This document shows positions 16,755 through 25,819 of a stretch of DNA of 64,000 nucleotides, piece by piece. Below the pieces are notes generated by a model, which made no database searches, was not told the origin of the DNA, and worked only from the letters and a program-made list of their open reading frames with translations. Position 1 is the first letter of the stretch. The number at the start of each line of letters is the position of its first letter. Made by a program: the position numbers and the translations under genes. This DNA comes from UBA4479 sp963974935. GTDB lineage: Bacteria; Pseudomonadota; Alphaproteobacteria; Rhodospirillales; Casp-alpha2. The DNA is taken from positions 496,001-560,000 of the forward strand of contig CAXBEV010000001.1 in assembly GCA_963974935.1 (NCBI GenBank). The letters run 5' to 3'.

Positions 16755-17795
16755 ATGACACCTAGAACCTTAGCCATCCTTTTGGTCTGCGCGATTGTCA
16801 GCAGTGCCGCTGCCGCCTTTGCGATTGCCCAGCGGGTCAGCTTTCAAGAAACTGATTTCCAAGGCCAGCGCGTGTTTCCGGACTTGGTGGAAACAGCCAA
16901 GGATGTGACGACGATGACGGTCACCCAGTCTGGTACCGTTATGACGTTCGAGAAAAATGACGCCGGCTGGACGCTTAAGCAGAGCGGCAACTATCAGGTG
17001 CACGACAACTTGGTCTCGAAGGTCGTCTTCGGGCTCGCCAATATGGAATTATTGGACACCAAAACGGCAATGCCGTCGCGCTTCAAGGATCTTCAGTTAA
17101 GCGATCCCTCCGATGCAGAGTCGAAAGCGCAGCAGGTGAAGCTGACTGATGCAAATGGCAGCGTGATCGCTGATCTGATCGTCGGACGCGCGAACTATTT
17201 TTTACCGGAGACCACAACCGGCGGCATGTATATCCGCCGCCCCGGCGAAGATCAGACATGGCTCGCCCGCGGCCTCGTCGATATTGGGGTCGAGCCCCGC
17301 GATTGGCTGATCCGTGAAATCATCGACATCAAACCTGAACAGGTCGCACGCGTCGATGTCGTGTTCCCGGATGGCACCCAGCAAGCGGTGGTGCCCGCAC
17401 CGGATGCCACCGGCGGCTTCGCATATGATAACATGCCCGATGGCTTCAAGCTAAAAAGCCCTTATGCGCCCCGTAACGTGGCCGCCGTGCTCGGCAGCTT
17501 TGTGCTGAACAACGTGACGCCGAGCGCCGACATCAATCTTGATCCGGCCCTCGCCTACGTGGCGACGTTCAAAACCACAGACGGGATGCAAGTGGTGACA
17601 AGGATGTGGGAAAAAGACGGTCAGCACTATCTGCGCATCCAAGCCGAAGCCGCACCGCCCTCAGCCGCCGCTACCCAAGCCGCCGAGATCAACGCGCGCA
17701 CCAACGGCTGGACATACATCATCCCCGATTATCAGTACCAGCAGATTTCAAAAAAGCTCACCGACGTGATCGAAAAGGCAACGACCGCGGGCTGA
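16755..17795 (+). CDS. DUF4340 domain protein
   Basis: The 346-aa protein has an N-terminal signal anchor (about 5-26) and then a soluble, presumably periplasmic, DUF4340 region with repeated beta-rich segments such as VTQSGTVMTFEKNDAGWTL and LVGLANMELL-type helices. DUF4340 proteins are regularly encoded just after GldG-like proteins, as here, and probably belong to the same complex. The start ATG follows GAGGGATCG. Its TGA stop is the first three bases of a TGATCCTTCGAGAC repeat element. Confidence 0.88.
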   Translation: MTPRTLAILLVCAIVSSAAAAFAIAQRVSFQETDFQGQRVFPDLVETAKDVTTMTVTQSGTVMTFEKNDAGWTLKQSGNYQVHDNLVSKVVFGLANMELLDTKTAMPSRFKDLQLSDPSDAESKAQQVKLTDANGSVIADLIVGRANYFLPETTTGGMYIRRPGEDQTWLARGLVDIGVEPRDWLIREIIDIKPEQVARVDVVFPDGTQQAVVPAPDATGGFAYDNMPDGFKLKSPYAPRNVAAVLGSFVLNNVTPSADINLDPALAYVATFKTTDGMQVVTRMWEKDGQHYLRIQAEAAPPSAAATQAAEINARTNGWTYIIPDYQYQQISKKLTDVIEKATTAG

Positions 17796-17833
17796 TCCTT
17801 CGAGACGCGGCCGCGCCGCTCCTCAGGATGAGG
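17793..17833 (+). repeat. Short interspersed repeat, family A, single copy
   Basis: One copy of a ~40-base element starting TGATCCTTCGAGACG and ending CCTCAGGATGAGG, with a variable GC-rich centre. The same element recurs at 23299-23392 and 25820-25919 as inverted pairs. Here the first TGA is the stop codon of the upstream gene. Confidence 0.85.
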
Positions 17834-17875
17834 GCGTTCTTCTCGCTCCCCCTATCAGGGGCGAGGTAAAGTCCC

Positions 17876-18310
17876 TTAGATCGATGACCAGACTTCGTTT
17901 TCGAATTGGAGTTCGCGCTCAAACGTCGATAATTCGCTGTGTGCGAAATCGCGGATCGAGACGATGCCGTAGCCGGTGTCGCGCAATCCGGTGACCGCGA
18001 CATGTCGAATGTTCAATTCAATCATCAATGCCACTGCCTCGAAGCCGAGTCGCTCGCCATCAAGCGAGGTGATGTGTTTCGTCATGACGTCGGCGATCTT
18101 GGTCTTGTTCGGCGCGCGGCCATGTGCGACCACGCGCCGCAGCAAGTCACGCTCGGTGAAAATCCCGACCATATCGTCGTCGTCAATCACCAACACGGCG
18201 GCGACATTGCGGTCGCACATTCGTTTTGCCACATCGATCACCAAGGTTTTGCTGCTGACCTGCAACAGATGCTGGCCTGCGACGACTTCTTTTAATTTTC
18301 TGTGATGCAC
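17876..18310 (-). CDS. CBS-domain protein
   Basis: The 144-aa protein consists of two CBS motifs, the adenosyl-ligand sensing module. The first contains VAAVLVIDDDDMVGIFTERDLLRR and is followed by VMTKHITSLDG; the second contains NIRHVAVTG and ends in YGIVSIRDFA. No other domain is fused, so it probably acts on a partner protein that cannot be named. The GTG start at 18310 has GGGAGG upstream. It stands alone, convergent with the Gld-type operon. Confidence 0.92.
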   Translation of the reverse strand: MHHRKLKEVVAGQHLLQVSSKTLVIDVAKRMCDRNVAAVLVIDDDDMVGIFTERDLLRRVVAHGRAPNKTKIADVMTKHITSLDGERLGFEAVALMIELNIRHVAVTGLRDTGYGIVSIRDFAHSELSTFERELQFENEVWSSI

Positions 18311-18369
18311 GATTTTCCTCCCACCCGTTTTGATCGGCGTTGCCGACGTGTTTCACGATTAGGAACCGT

Positions 18370-18375
18370 ATTATA
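18370..18375 (-). promoter_or_regulatory. Possible -10 element of the CBS gene
   Basis: A perfect TATAAT on the minus strand lies about 60 bases before the GTG start. No good -35 hexamer is visible at the expected distance. Confidence 0.3.
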
Positions 18376-18445
18376 CACTTTTTGACGGTGCTGCGGGGTT
18401 TTGATTCGTCGATCCGGCTATTTCACGCTGGGAACTGCCGACAAC

Positions 18446-19675
18446 CTAGCTGTTCGCGGTGGCCAGCATGACGTCGAGCAAGACCTGCGCACCGGTCGCG
18501 AGGTCTTCAGGTCGTGCGTTCTCAGCCTCGTTATGGCTGATGCCGCGCTCACATGGTACAAAGATCATGCCGGTCGGCGCGACCTTGGCGATTTTGCAGG
18601 CATCGTGGCCGGCGCCGGAATGTATATCCATAAAGCGCACTTGTCGGGCTTGGCAGGCTTGGCGGACGGCGTCGATGCAGGCCGGGTCGAATGCGACCGG
18701 CTCGGCGCGGGTGACCGCTGCGACCTCAAATGCCACACCGCGACGGCCTGCAATCGCCTGCATGGTGTCGGTCATTTGCGCTTCCATGCGGGCCAGCACG
18801 GCCTCGTCTGGGTGGCGGCTGTCGATGCTGAACATGCAGCGACCGGGCACGGTGTTGCGTGAATTTGGCGTTACGCGTACATGCCCGATGGTGATCACGG
18901 CGGCGGGCTCGTAAGTTGCAGCGAGGGCTTCCAAGGTGAGCGACATTTCGGCGGCTGCCATAAACGCATCGTGGCGTTTGACCATCGGCAAGGTGCCCGC
19001 ATGCCCGTCTTCACCGACCAGGGTTACCATAAAACAACGTTGCCCCTGTGCGCCGAGCACGGCGCCGATGGGCAGGCCCTCGGCTTCTAAGATTGGTCCT
19101 TGTTCAATGTGCGCCTCGAAATATGCCTTAAACTTCGTGCCACCGACCGGGTCTGAGCCTGCGTAGCCGATATCATCAAGGGCCGCTTCGACGCTGACCC
19201 CGTCGGCATCGCTGAGCCCAAGGGCTTCATCCAATGGTCGCATGCCAGCGAACACCGCCGAGCCGATACAGCCTGCGGCAAAGCGGGCACCTTCTTCATC
19301 CGTCCAGTCGACGACTTCAATCGGGGCGTCGGTTTCAATGCCGGCATCGTTCAATGCGCGGATGACTTCGAGTCCGGCCATGACGCCGAATGCGCCGTCG
19401 AATTTACCGCCGAGCGGTTGGCTGTCCAAGTGGCTACCGGTGACGACCGGTGCGGCGTCCGGATTACGACCAAGTCTGCGGGCAAAGATATTGCCGATTC
19501 GATCCGTCCTGATCCCGCAGCCGGCATCTCGGGCCCAGGTGCAAAACAGATCGCGCCCCTGGCGGTCTAAGTCTGTGAGCGCGATACGACCGACGCCGCC
19601 CTTGGCGGTCTTGCCGATTTCGGCCAGCATCATCAGGCTGTCCCACAACCTTTGTTGATTGATGTGTGCGCTCAT
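18446..19675 (-). CDS. M20-family amidohydrolase (N-carbamoyl-amino-acid / allantoate hydrolase type)
   Basis: The 409-aa enzyme belongs to the dinuclear metal M20 amidohydrolases that include N-carbamoyl-L-amino acid hydrolase, beta-ureidopropionase and allantoate amidohydrolase. Metal and catalytic motifs are visible: GSHLDSQPLGGKFDG near residues 80-94, WTDEEGARF, EAHIEQGP and, late, ISHNEAE. The internal dimerisation domain carries GEDGHAGTLPM. It starts inside the stop of the upstream amidase gene (ATGA overlap), so the two are translationally coupled. The exact ureido substrate is not readable; the neighbouring amidase and TAXI receptor favour an imported amide or ureide. Confidence 0.88.
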   Translation of the reverse strand: MSAHINQQRLWDSLMMLAEIGKTAKGGVGRIALTDLDRQGRDLFCTWARDAGCGIRTDRIGNIFARRLGRNPDAAPVVTGSHLDSQPLGGKFDGAFGVMAGLEVIRALNDAGIETDAPIEVVDWTDEEGARFAAGCIGSAVFAGMRPLDEALGLSDADGVSVEAALDDIGYAGSDPVGGTKFKAYFEAHIEQGPILEAEGLPIGAVLGAQGQRCFMVTLVGEDGHAGTLPMVKRHDAFMAAAEMSLTLEALAATYEPAAVITIGHVRVTPNSRNTVPGRCMFSIDSRHPDEAVLARMEAQMTDTMQAIAGRRGVAFEVAAVTRAEPVAFDPACIDAVRQACQARQVRFMDIHSGAGHDACKIAKVAPTGMIFVPCERGISHNEAENARPEDLATGAQVLLDVMLATANS

Positions 19676-20994
19676 AAAATACTGTCGATGTAGGCTGCGT
19701 TGCGGAAGGCGTCGGCGTCATAGCCCGGACGGCCGATCACCTGAACGCCGATTGGCATGCCGTTGGGGCCGGTCAGTTTCGGCAACGTGATCGACGGCGC
19801 GCCGACCAGGGTCCAGATTTTCTGGAAAATCGCATTGCCGGTACTTTCGAGCCCGACCGGGGCTTCGCCGGGTGCGCTCGCCGTGATGATCACGTCGGCG
19901 TGCTGGAACATGCGGTGCACGGCGGCGGTGATGCTGTCTTTGAATTCAATGGCTTTGACATAATCGCTGGCCAAAATATCAAAACAGTCTTTGGTGCGAC
20001 GGATGGTTTCCAGGTGTAAATACTCGGGCGAATTCTGCACATAATCGCCGATGTTGGCGATGACGTTGGGCATCATCACCATGGTCTGGCAGTCAAGCGC
20101 GCCGTCGAATACGCCGGCCATCTCGACCTCGTGCGCGTCCGGGTCCAGGGTGTCGACAACACCTTTGAACAGTGCGTCCATATAGGATTCTGCCGCGACC
20201 CACATCGGGCCTTTAACGAAGGCAATGCGGGGCGCTTTGGACAACGGATGGGTTAAGGCCGCAGACAGATCGGCGCCGGGGTTTGACCGCATGTCCAAGT
20301 CTGCCGGATCCGGGACCATTAACACGTCGGCGATCAATGCTAAGTCTGCGAGCGAACGCCCATAAACGCCCGGGTGATCAAGGGGGCGGGCGAGGGGGCA
20401 CATGCCGGCCCTGGAAATCGTCCCAAACGTCGGCTTATAGCCATAGATGCCGCAAAAACTTGCCGGGCGGATCATCGACCCGCCGGTTTGCGAACCGACC
20501 GAGAGCGCCATCTGATAATCCGCAACGCCGGCGGCAGAGCCTTGTGACGAGCCGCCTGGTGTACGCGTCGGGTCATGAGGGTTTTTGGTTTTACCGGGGG
20601 CGGACAGAGCGAACTCGGTGGTGACGGTCTTGCCCATGATCACCGCGCCGGCATCCCGCAGCAGTTTGGCAATGGTGGAATCGGTCGCCGGTCTGCGGCC
20701 TGCAAACAGCTTCGAGCCGTTTTCGGTCGGCATATCTGCGGTATCTAAGATGTCTTTGAGTCCGACCGGTAGCCCATGCAAAGGGCCGGGCGGTTTGCCG
20801 GCTGCCAGCGAGGCATCTAGCGCATCCGCTTGGCCGCGCGCATGATCTGGATCGATATAAATCCAAGCGCCGACATCCGCGTCACGGGCATCTGTACGCG
20901 CCAGATACGCGTCTGTGAGTGCGCGGGCGGTGAGTTGTTTGCCCTTAAGCTGTGCCAGCGCTTCGGTGGCGGTCAGTTGGTTGGGCGTGGTCAT
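19672..20994 (-). CDS. Amidase-signature family amidase, second paralogue
   Basis: A 440-aa Ser-cisSer-Lys amidase. K80 in GLPVGLKD, the cis-serine in GGSSQGS (147-153) and nucleophile S173 in GSQTGGSM are intact. It shares with the amidase at 9915 the unusual GSQT in place of the common GSDT and the block TPGGSS-GSAA, so the two are close paralogues. Overlaps of four bases join it to the TAXI gene before it and the M20 gene after it. The three therefore form one compact operon for uptake and hydrolysis of an unidentified amide. Confidence 0.9.
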   Translation of the reverse strand: MTTPNQLTATEALAQLKGKQLTARALTDAYLARTDARDADVGAWIYIDPDHARGQADALDASLAAGKPPGPLHGLPVGLKDILDTADMPTENGSKLFAGRRPATDSTIAKLLRDAGAVIMGKTVTTEFALSAPGKTKNPHDPTRTPGGSSQGSAAGVADYQMALSVGSQTGGSMIRPASFCGIYGYKPTFGTISRAGMCPLARPLDHPGVYGRSLADLALIADVLMVPDPADLDMRSNPGADLSAALTHPLSKAPRIAFVKGPMWVAAESYMDALFKGVVDTLDPDAHEVEMAGVFDGALDCQTMVMMPNVIANIGDYVQNSPEYLHLETIRRTKDCFDILASDYVKAIEFKDSITAAVHRMFQHADVIITASAPGEAPVGLESTGNAIFQKIWTLVGAPSITLPKLTGPNGMPIGVQVIGRPGYDADAFRNAAYIDSIL

Positions 20995-22013
20995 TGCAGC
21001 ATACCTATTTCCTTATAGAATTTCTGCGCACCGGTGCAGAGCGGAATGCTCGCCCCTTTGAAGGCGAATGGCAAGGTGATGTCCGACGCTTTTGCCGGGC
21101 CGGCGGCTAAGATCGACGGCGTCTTGCTGTTTTGCCAAAAAGCTTTGGTGATCTGGTAGGTTAAATCATCGCTGACGTTGGTGCGCGATATCCAAAGTGC
21201 GGGCACCGCCACGGTTTCAATGGGATCGGGTTGATTGGCGTAGGTCAACGCCGGGATCGTTGCGTTCGTGTAGAATGGTGATGCTTTGGTTAGTCGGTCG
21301 CGCCCAGGCCCTTCGATGGGGGCGAGCGTGCTACCCAATGTCTCGCTCATGCTTTTGATCGCAGGGTTTGGATAGCCACTGACATAAATGAGTGCATCGA
21401 TCTTGCCGGCTTTCATCAAGTCTTGCGCGCCATTGAAGTCGACCAGCGATGGCATGAAGTCTTTGCCTTCTGTCATGCCATAGGCGCGCACTACCAATTG
21501 CGAGCCGAGCAACGAGCCGGAGGCCGGCTTGCCGAGTGCAACGCGCTTTCCGGCTAAGTCCGGCACGCCGTTGATTTTTGCACCTTGTGCGCCGACCAAA
21601 TGCACTTCTTCACTGTACAGGCTGGCGATGATGCAAAGTTTCGTGTTCGGCTTGCGGGTGCGAAACGGTCCGGTTGCGGTGTATGACCAATAGGTCACGT
21701 CGGACTGCGCGATGGCGGCGTGATATTTGTCTAGCAGCAATGCATCCACGTTGGCGACAGAGCCACCGGTGCTTTGGGCCGTTGCCGACAGGCCGGGCAC
21801 GCCGCAATTGCCACCGTCTTCGCAGTTTTTTGATCCCGGTGGATTTGAGATCGCTTTTGCAATCGCGCTGGCAACCGGGAAGTATACACCTCCCCTGGAC
21901 CCGGATGCGATCTTGTAGAAATTCAGTTCAATCGCACTGGCCATGGGTGACCATGCGTAAGCGACCATAAACATGATAACCGAAGCGCAAAGTCGAACGA
22001 CACACTGCATCAT
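20991..22013 (-). CDS. TAXI-family TRAP substrate-binding protein
   Basis: The 340-aa protein has a signal peptide (cleavage near residue 27, after ASA) and then the TAXI fold signature YKIASGSRGGVYFPVASAIAKAI, with the ASGSxGG binding loop near the mature N-terminus. TAXI receptors deliver substrates to TRAP permeases with fused Q and M subunits. No such permease gene is in the window, so the partner is elsewhere or shared. Two adjacent ATGs (22013 and 22010) could start it. It is the first gene of the TAXI-amidase-M20 operon. Confidence 0.9.
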   Translation of the reverse strand: MMQCVVRLCASVIMFMVAYAWSPMASAIELNFYKIASGSRGGVYFPVASAIAKAISNPPGSKNCEDGGNCGVPGLSATAQSTGGSVANVDALLLDKYHAAIAQSDVTYWSYTATGPFRTRKPNTKLCIIASLYSEEVHLVGAQGAKINGVPDLAGKRVALGKPASGSLLGSQLVVRAYGMTEGKDFMPSLVDFNGAQDLMKAGKIDALIYVSGYPNPAIKSMSETLGSTLAPIEGPGRDRLTKASPFYTNATIPALTYANQPDPIETVAVPALWISRTNVSDDLTYQITKAFWQNSKTPSILAAGPAKASDITLPFAFKGASIPLCTGAQKFYKEIGMLQ

Positions 22014-22167
22014 GATTTCCCTATATAGATAAATGATCTTTAGGGCATTTGTGACGTTCCGGAAAATGTAAAATGCGCTTGGACCGCGTTTAAAGTCGTA
22101 CCTTGCCTTGGCGTAAACGGGGGGTGTGATAGTTTATTCGGCCAATCATAAACGGGGGGAATCCATT

Positions 22168-23301
22168 ATGTCAGGTGCTCTATATGTGCCGCCGAAAGCC
22201 GATAACGGCGAGTGGGCGAGCATTAGTTTGGACCAAGCCGGTGTTGATCCGGATAAACTTGCAGTCGCCATTGCTTATGCCGAAGCGCATGAAAGCCCGT
22301 GGCCCCGCGATTTGGAAGACGCCGGCAACGTCCCGGGCCTGACGCAGATCGAGCCTGAACCCTGGAACGAAGTGCTGGGTCCCTTAAAACCGCGCGGCGG
22401 TCCGGCGGGTCTTATTTTGCGGGGCGGGAAGATCGCAGCGAGTTGGGGGGACCCCGGGCGTATCGATATGACGTTCTCAATCGCGAAAAGTTATCTGGCC
22501 GTGCTTACCGGTGTTGCGGTGGGAGACGGCTTGATCAAGGACATCGACGCGCCGGTCGCCGATACGGTTGATATTCCAAAATTTCAAGGCCTGCAAAATG
22601 GCCGCGTCACGTGGCGGCATTTGTTGACGCAGACAAGCGAGTGGACCGGCACGCTGTTCGATAAGCCGGACCAAGTCGACCATTTCCGTGATGTGGGCGC
22701 CAATGGCGATAATTCCAGAAAAGGCCAAAAGCGAGAATTGGCGGCGCCCGGTGAGTTTTGGGAATACAACGATGTGCGGGTCAATGTGTTATCGTTGGCG
22801 TTGCTGCACACCTTTAAGCGTCCGCTGCCGGACGTGCTGAAGGAACGCCTGATGGATCCGATTGGTGCGTCCGATGGCTGGCAGTGGCATGGCTATAAAA
22901 ATTCTGAAGTGAGCATCGACGGTAAACTAATGACCTCTGTGCCCGGCGGCACGCATTGGGGGGGCGGTATGTGGATCGACAGTTACGATCATGCGCGCTT
23001 TGCCCTGCTGATCGCGCGCAATGGTGCGTGGGGCGATGTGCAACTGGTTGACAGCGCTTGGATCGAACAAATGCGCACGCCGATCGATATCTATCCGGCA
23101 TACGGGTTTTTGTGGTGGCTGAACACCAACGGCGCCCACTATCCGCAAGCGCCCGAGAGCAGTTTCTTCGCACTCGGCGCTGGTGCCAATCTGATCTGGA
23201 TCGACCCGCCCCGCGATATCGTTGCCGTGTTCCGTTGGATCGATCAGGCCCACATTGACGGCTTGCTCGGCCATGTGACGGCAGCGTTGGAGGTTGATTG
23301 A
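22168..23301 (+). CDS. Serine hydrolase of the beta-lactamase / esterase (NylB-like) family
   Basis: The 377-aa protein has the class C beta-lactamase fold used by esterases and by 6-aminohexanoate-dimer hydrolase. The catalytic S104-I-A-K107 motif and a tyrosine in EYNDVRVN (about Y200) are visible. No signal peptide is present, so a cytoplasmic amide or ester hydrolase is more likely than a beta-lactamase. ATG 22168 follows GGGGGGAA by six bases, better than the GTG at 22126. It is transcribed away from the TAXI operon. Its TGA stop is the start of a family A repeat. Confidence 0.85.
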   Translation: MSGALYVPPKADNGEWASISLDQAGVDPDKLAVAIAYAEAHESPWPRDLEDAGNVPGLTQIEPEPWNEVLGPLKPRGGPAGLILRGGKIAASWGDPGRIDMTFSIAKSYLAVLTGVAVGDGLIKDIDAPVADTVDIPKFQGLQNGRVTWRHLLTQTSEWTGTLFDKPDQVDHFRDVGANGDNSRKGQKRELAAPGEFWEYNDVRVNVLSLALLHTFKRPLPDVLKERLMDPIGASDGWQWHGYKNSEVSIDGKLMTSVPGGTHWGGGMWIDSYDHARFALLIARNGAWGDVQLVDSAWIEQMRTPIDIYPAYGFLWWLNTNGAHYPQAPESSFFALGAGANLIWIDPPRDIVAVFRWIDQAHIDGLLGHVTAALEVD

Positions 23302-23392
23302 TCCTTCGAGACGCGGCTTCGCGCCTCCTCAGGATGAGGTTGTTAGTGTAATTCCTCATCCTGAGGAGCGGCGAAGCCGCGTCTCGAAGGAT
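23299..23392. repeat. Family A repeat, inverted pair between convergent genes
   Basis: Two ~40-base copies face each other: TGATCCTTCGAGACG...CCTCAGGATGAGG (23299-23339) and its reverse complement (23354-23392), with a 14-base spacer. RNA from either strand would fold into a long stem. The pair lies exactly between two convergent genes, so it may act as a bidirectional terminator. Confidence 0.88.
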
Positions 23393-23402
23393 GTTGCCGA
23401 AG

Positions 23403-24371
23403 CTAAGAAACCGCCAGTGCCCTAAGCTTATCCGCACTAGCAGACGTGAGATTGCCGCCGGTGAGCGCGGCTAAGGTTTTTAAAGACGTATCCACTTTGC
23501 CGGCCAAAAATGCCGAGGCGGCGACGACACCCGCAGCCTCGCCCATTAGTTTGCCGCGTTCTAACAACGTCACAAACGCGCGTCCGATGTCGGGTTCTGA
23601 CACCAAGACGATGTCGTCCATGTAGGCCTGCAAGTGCGCGAACGGGCGCTCGCCTGGGCGCCTGGCCGATAGACCGTCGGCGATACTGTCCCAATAGTCG
23701 ATGGCCGTCGGTGTGCCGGCTTGGCGGGACACATAGGCCGCGTTGGCGCGTTCCGGCTGCACGCCGATGACGCGCACGTCTGGGCGCAAATGCTTAACCG
23801 CTGCTGCCACGCCACCGGCAACGCCGCCGGACGAGACCGGGACCAGCACTTGTTCGACGTCGGGTAAGTCTTCGCACATCTCGAAACCGAGCGAGGCATG
23901 GCCGGCGGTGATCCAATATTCTTCCCAGGTATCGATGGCGGTCATGCCGCGCGCGGCGGCGACCTCTTCGACCATCGGCTGGCGCGCCAGCGCATCTTCG
24001 CAAAACACGACCTCAGCGCCGTGGTCGCGGGTGGCATCCAGTTTATACGGGCTGGTTTCGTTCAGCATGACGACGGCAATCGGGATGCCCATCAGCCGTC
24101 CGGCATAAGCAAACCCTTGCGCAAAATTGCCGCTCGATGCCAACACAACGCCCTTAGCTTTTTGTGCAGCGCATAAACGGTCCAGCATGGTGAAGGCCGC
24201 GCGCACTTTATAGGCGCCGGTGACCTGCAGATTTTCACATTTGATATAGAGTTTCTCGGCACCGATCTCGGTGGCATTGCGGGCCAGCGGCATGACGGGT
24301 GTGTGGCGCACAGCCTTGTGCAGGCGCGCGCGGGCGTCCTGCATATCTTTAAAATCGACGAGAAGCGACAT
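23403..24371 (-). CDS. Threonine/serine dehydratase-like PLP enzyme
   Basis: The 322-aa protein is a fold-type II PLP enzyme of the threonine dehydratase group. The lysine in TGAYKVRAAF (K55) would bind PLP. LASSGNFAQGFAYAG is the substrate loop and SSGGVAGGVAAA the phosphate-binding glycine loop. It lacks the C-terminal ACT-like regulatory domain of biosynthetic IlvA, so it is a catabolic-type dehydratase or a serine/aspartate racemase relative. The start overlaps the stop of the TolC-like gene by one base (TAATG), an odd pairing for a metabolic enzyme. Confidence 0.85.
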   Translation of the reverse strand: MSLLVDFKDMQDARARLHKAVRHTPVMPLARNATEIGAEKLYIKCENLQVTGAYKVRAAFTMLDRLCAAQKAKGVVLASSGNFAQGFAYAGRLMGIPIAVVMLNETSPYKLDATRDHGAEVVFCEDALARQPMVEEVAAARGMTAIDTWEEYWITAGHASLGFEMCEDLPDVEQVLVPVSSGGVAGGVAAAVKHLRPDVRVIGVQPERANAAYVSRQAGTPTAIDYWDSIADGLSARRPGERPFAHLQAYMDDIVLVSEPDIGRAFVTLLERGKLMGEAAGVVAASAFLAGKVDTSLKTLAALTGGNLTSASADKLRALAVS

Positions 24372-25762
24372 TATCGACCGAGGCCGAGATTGGCGTCGTC
24401 CAAGCGTCCCATCGCGAGGAGAAGTTGGAACACTGCCAGCCGTTCATCATAAAATGCTGAGGTGTAGTTGATCTGCGCCTGGTTGACCTCGTTCTCGGCA
24501 TCCAAGACGTTGATCACGGTTTCTTTGCCGGCTTCGCGCAATTTTTTGCGGCTTTCGAAGACTTCGGACGCAATGTTGACCGCGTTCTCCAAAAGCTCAA
24601 GCCGTTCGCGGGCCGTCAGTAAGGATTGCCATGCGAGCTTGGTCTGCTCGATCACCTTACGCACCGTGAACTCATGCTGGTCTTTGCTGGCGTGATAATC
24701 GTAGGCCGCTTGCGCCATCGAGGCGCGGGTCGAAAAGCCCGAGAACAATTCCCACGTCGAGCTGACGACCAAGGAATAATCTCGGCGTGTACCCAGTATC
24801 GCGTTGTTGTGTTTTTCGTAGTTATACGTGCCTTCAAGATCGACGGTCGGGAATAATTCCGAGCGTACCGTGCGGCGGCGCTCACGCGCGACTTCGACCG
24901 TGGTGCCGGAGTTGCCGATGGCCGGATTCTCGACCACGGCGATATCCATGGATTTTGTCAACTCACTCGGGATCTGTTCAATCGGCGGCTCGGGATCGAG
25001 CATGGAGTCGATATCTGGCGGATGGTCATACGTTTGCGTATAGCGGCTGATCGCGTCTTCGAGTGCACCTTCGAAGTTGACGCGGCGTTCCTTGGCGATC
25101 TGCAAACGTGATTTTGCCTGCAACACGTCGACCGCCACACCCGAGCCCCGCTGCACCCGCTCGTCTTCGAGGTTGAGTTGGCGTTGGATGGTGGCTTCGT
25201 TTTCGCGGGCAAGTTCGATCAAGCGGCGCTGGCGGAGCACATCAATGTAGACCTGGATGCCTTCAAACAGGGTGTTTTGGCGCGTGCCTTCTAGCGAAAT
25301 TTGCGCGAGCTCGCGGTTTAGTCGTGCTGTGCGGACGGCGGACGCGGTGGCATAGCCGCTGAACAGGTTCTGGGTGAGCGACAACGAGGCGGTGTTGCGT
25401 GTGCGTCCGAACGGCGTCGCGTCGGGATCGTTGTCCGCGCGCGTTGTCGGGCTGCTGATATTTTCATAGCCGGCATCGCTGGAAACGCTGACCGTCGGAT
25501 AAAAGTCGGCAACCGCGGCTTTGACGCCTTGGCGGGACGACTGCAGCGATTTCTCGGCGGCACGAATGCTTGGGTGATTGGTAATCAGCCCGGTCAATTC
25601 GACATTGATCGGATTGGCGAGCGTAGAACTTGCGGCGCCAAAAATGGCGACACTCAAGATCGATGCGAATATCGGTCGTCTTAGCGGCAAAGCGCGTTCC
25701 TGCCCTGATCTTCGTGGCGAATCGATTCTGCGGTAAAAATACCGGTTTCCGGATAAGGACAC
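24371..25762 (-). CDS. TolC-family outer membrane channel
   Basis: This protein of up to 463 aa belongs to the TolC/OEP family, trimeric outer-membrane channels for type I secretion and efflux. It has the family's internal duplication, long helical regions and the conserved central and C-terminal segments (NLFSGYATASAVRTARLNRELA; WELFSGFSTRASMAQAAYDY; EAGKETVINVLDAENEVNQAQINY). A GTG at 25762 is the outermost start; TTG 25690, eight bases after AGGA, gives a cleaner signal peptide (LRRPIFASILSVAIFGAASSTLA) and may be the true one. No adjacent ABC exporter or membrane-fusion gene is present. Confidence 0.88.
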   Translation of the reverse strand: MSLSGNRYFYRRIDSPRRSGQERALPLRRPIFASILSVAIFGAASSTLANPINVELTGLITNHPSIRAAEKSLQSSRQGVKAAVADFYPTVSVSSDAGYENISSPTTRADNDPDATPFGRTRNTASLSLTQNLFSGYATASAVRTARLNRELAQISLEGTRQNTLFEGIQVYIDVLRQRRLIELARENEATIQRQLNLEDERVQRGSGVAVDVLQAKSRLQIAKERRVNFEGALEDAISRYTQTYDHPPDIDSMLDPEPPIEQIPSELTKSMDIAVVENPAIGNSGTTVEVARERRRTVRSELFPTVDLEGTYNYEKHNNAILGTRRDYSLVVSSTWELFSGFSTRASMAQAAYDYHASKDQHEFTVRKVIEQTKLAWQSLLTARERLELLENAVNIASEVFESRKKLREAGKETVINVLDAENEVNQAQINYTSAFYDERLAVFQLLLAMGRLDDANLGLGR

Positions 25763-25819
25763 AAGATATAGGGGTTATAGCGGTGCTGAATTAACAACGC
25801 TTTAATGGGGAGTGACGGC

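Noticed and set aside
22168..23301. A true beta-lactamase (resistance gene)
   Set aside because: The fold and SxxK motif fit, but there is no signal peptide and the neighbours are catabolic; a cytoplasmic esterase or amide hydrolase is more likely.
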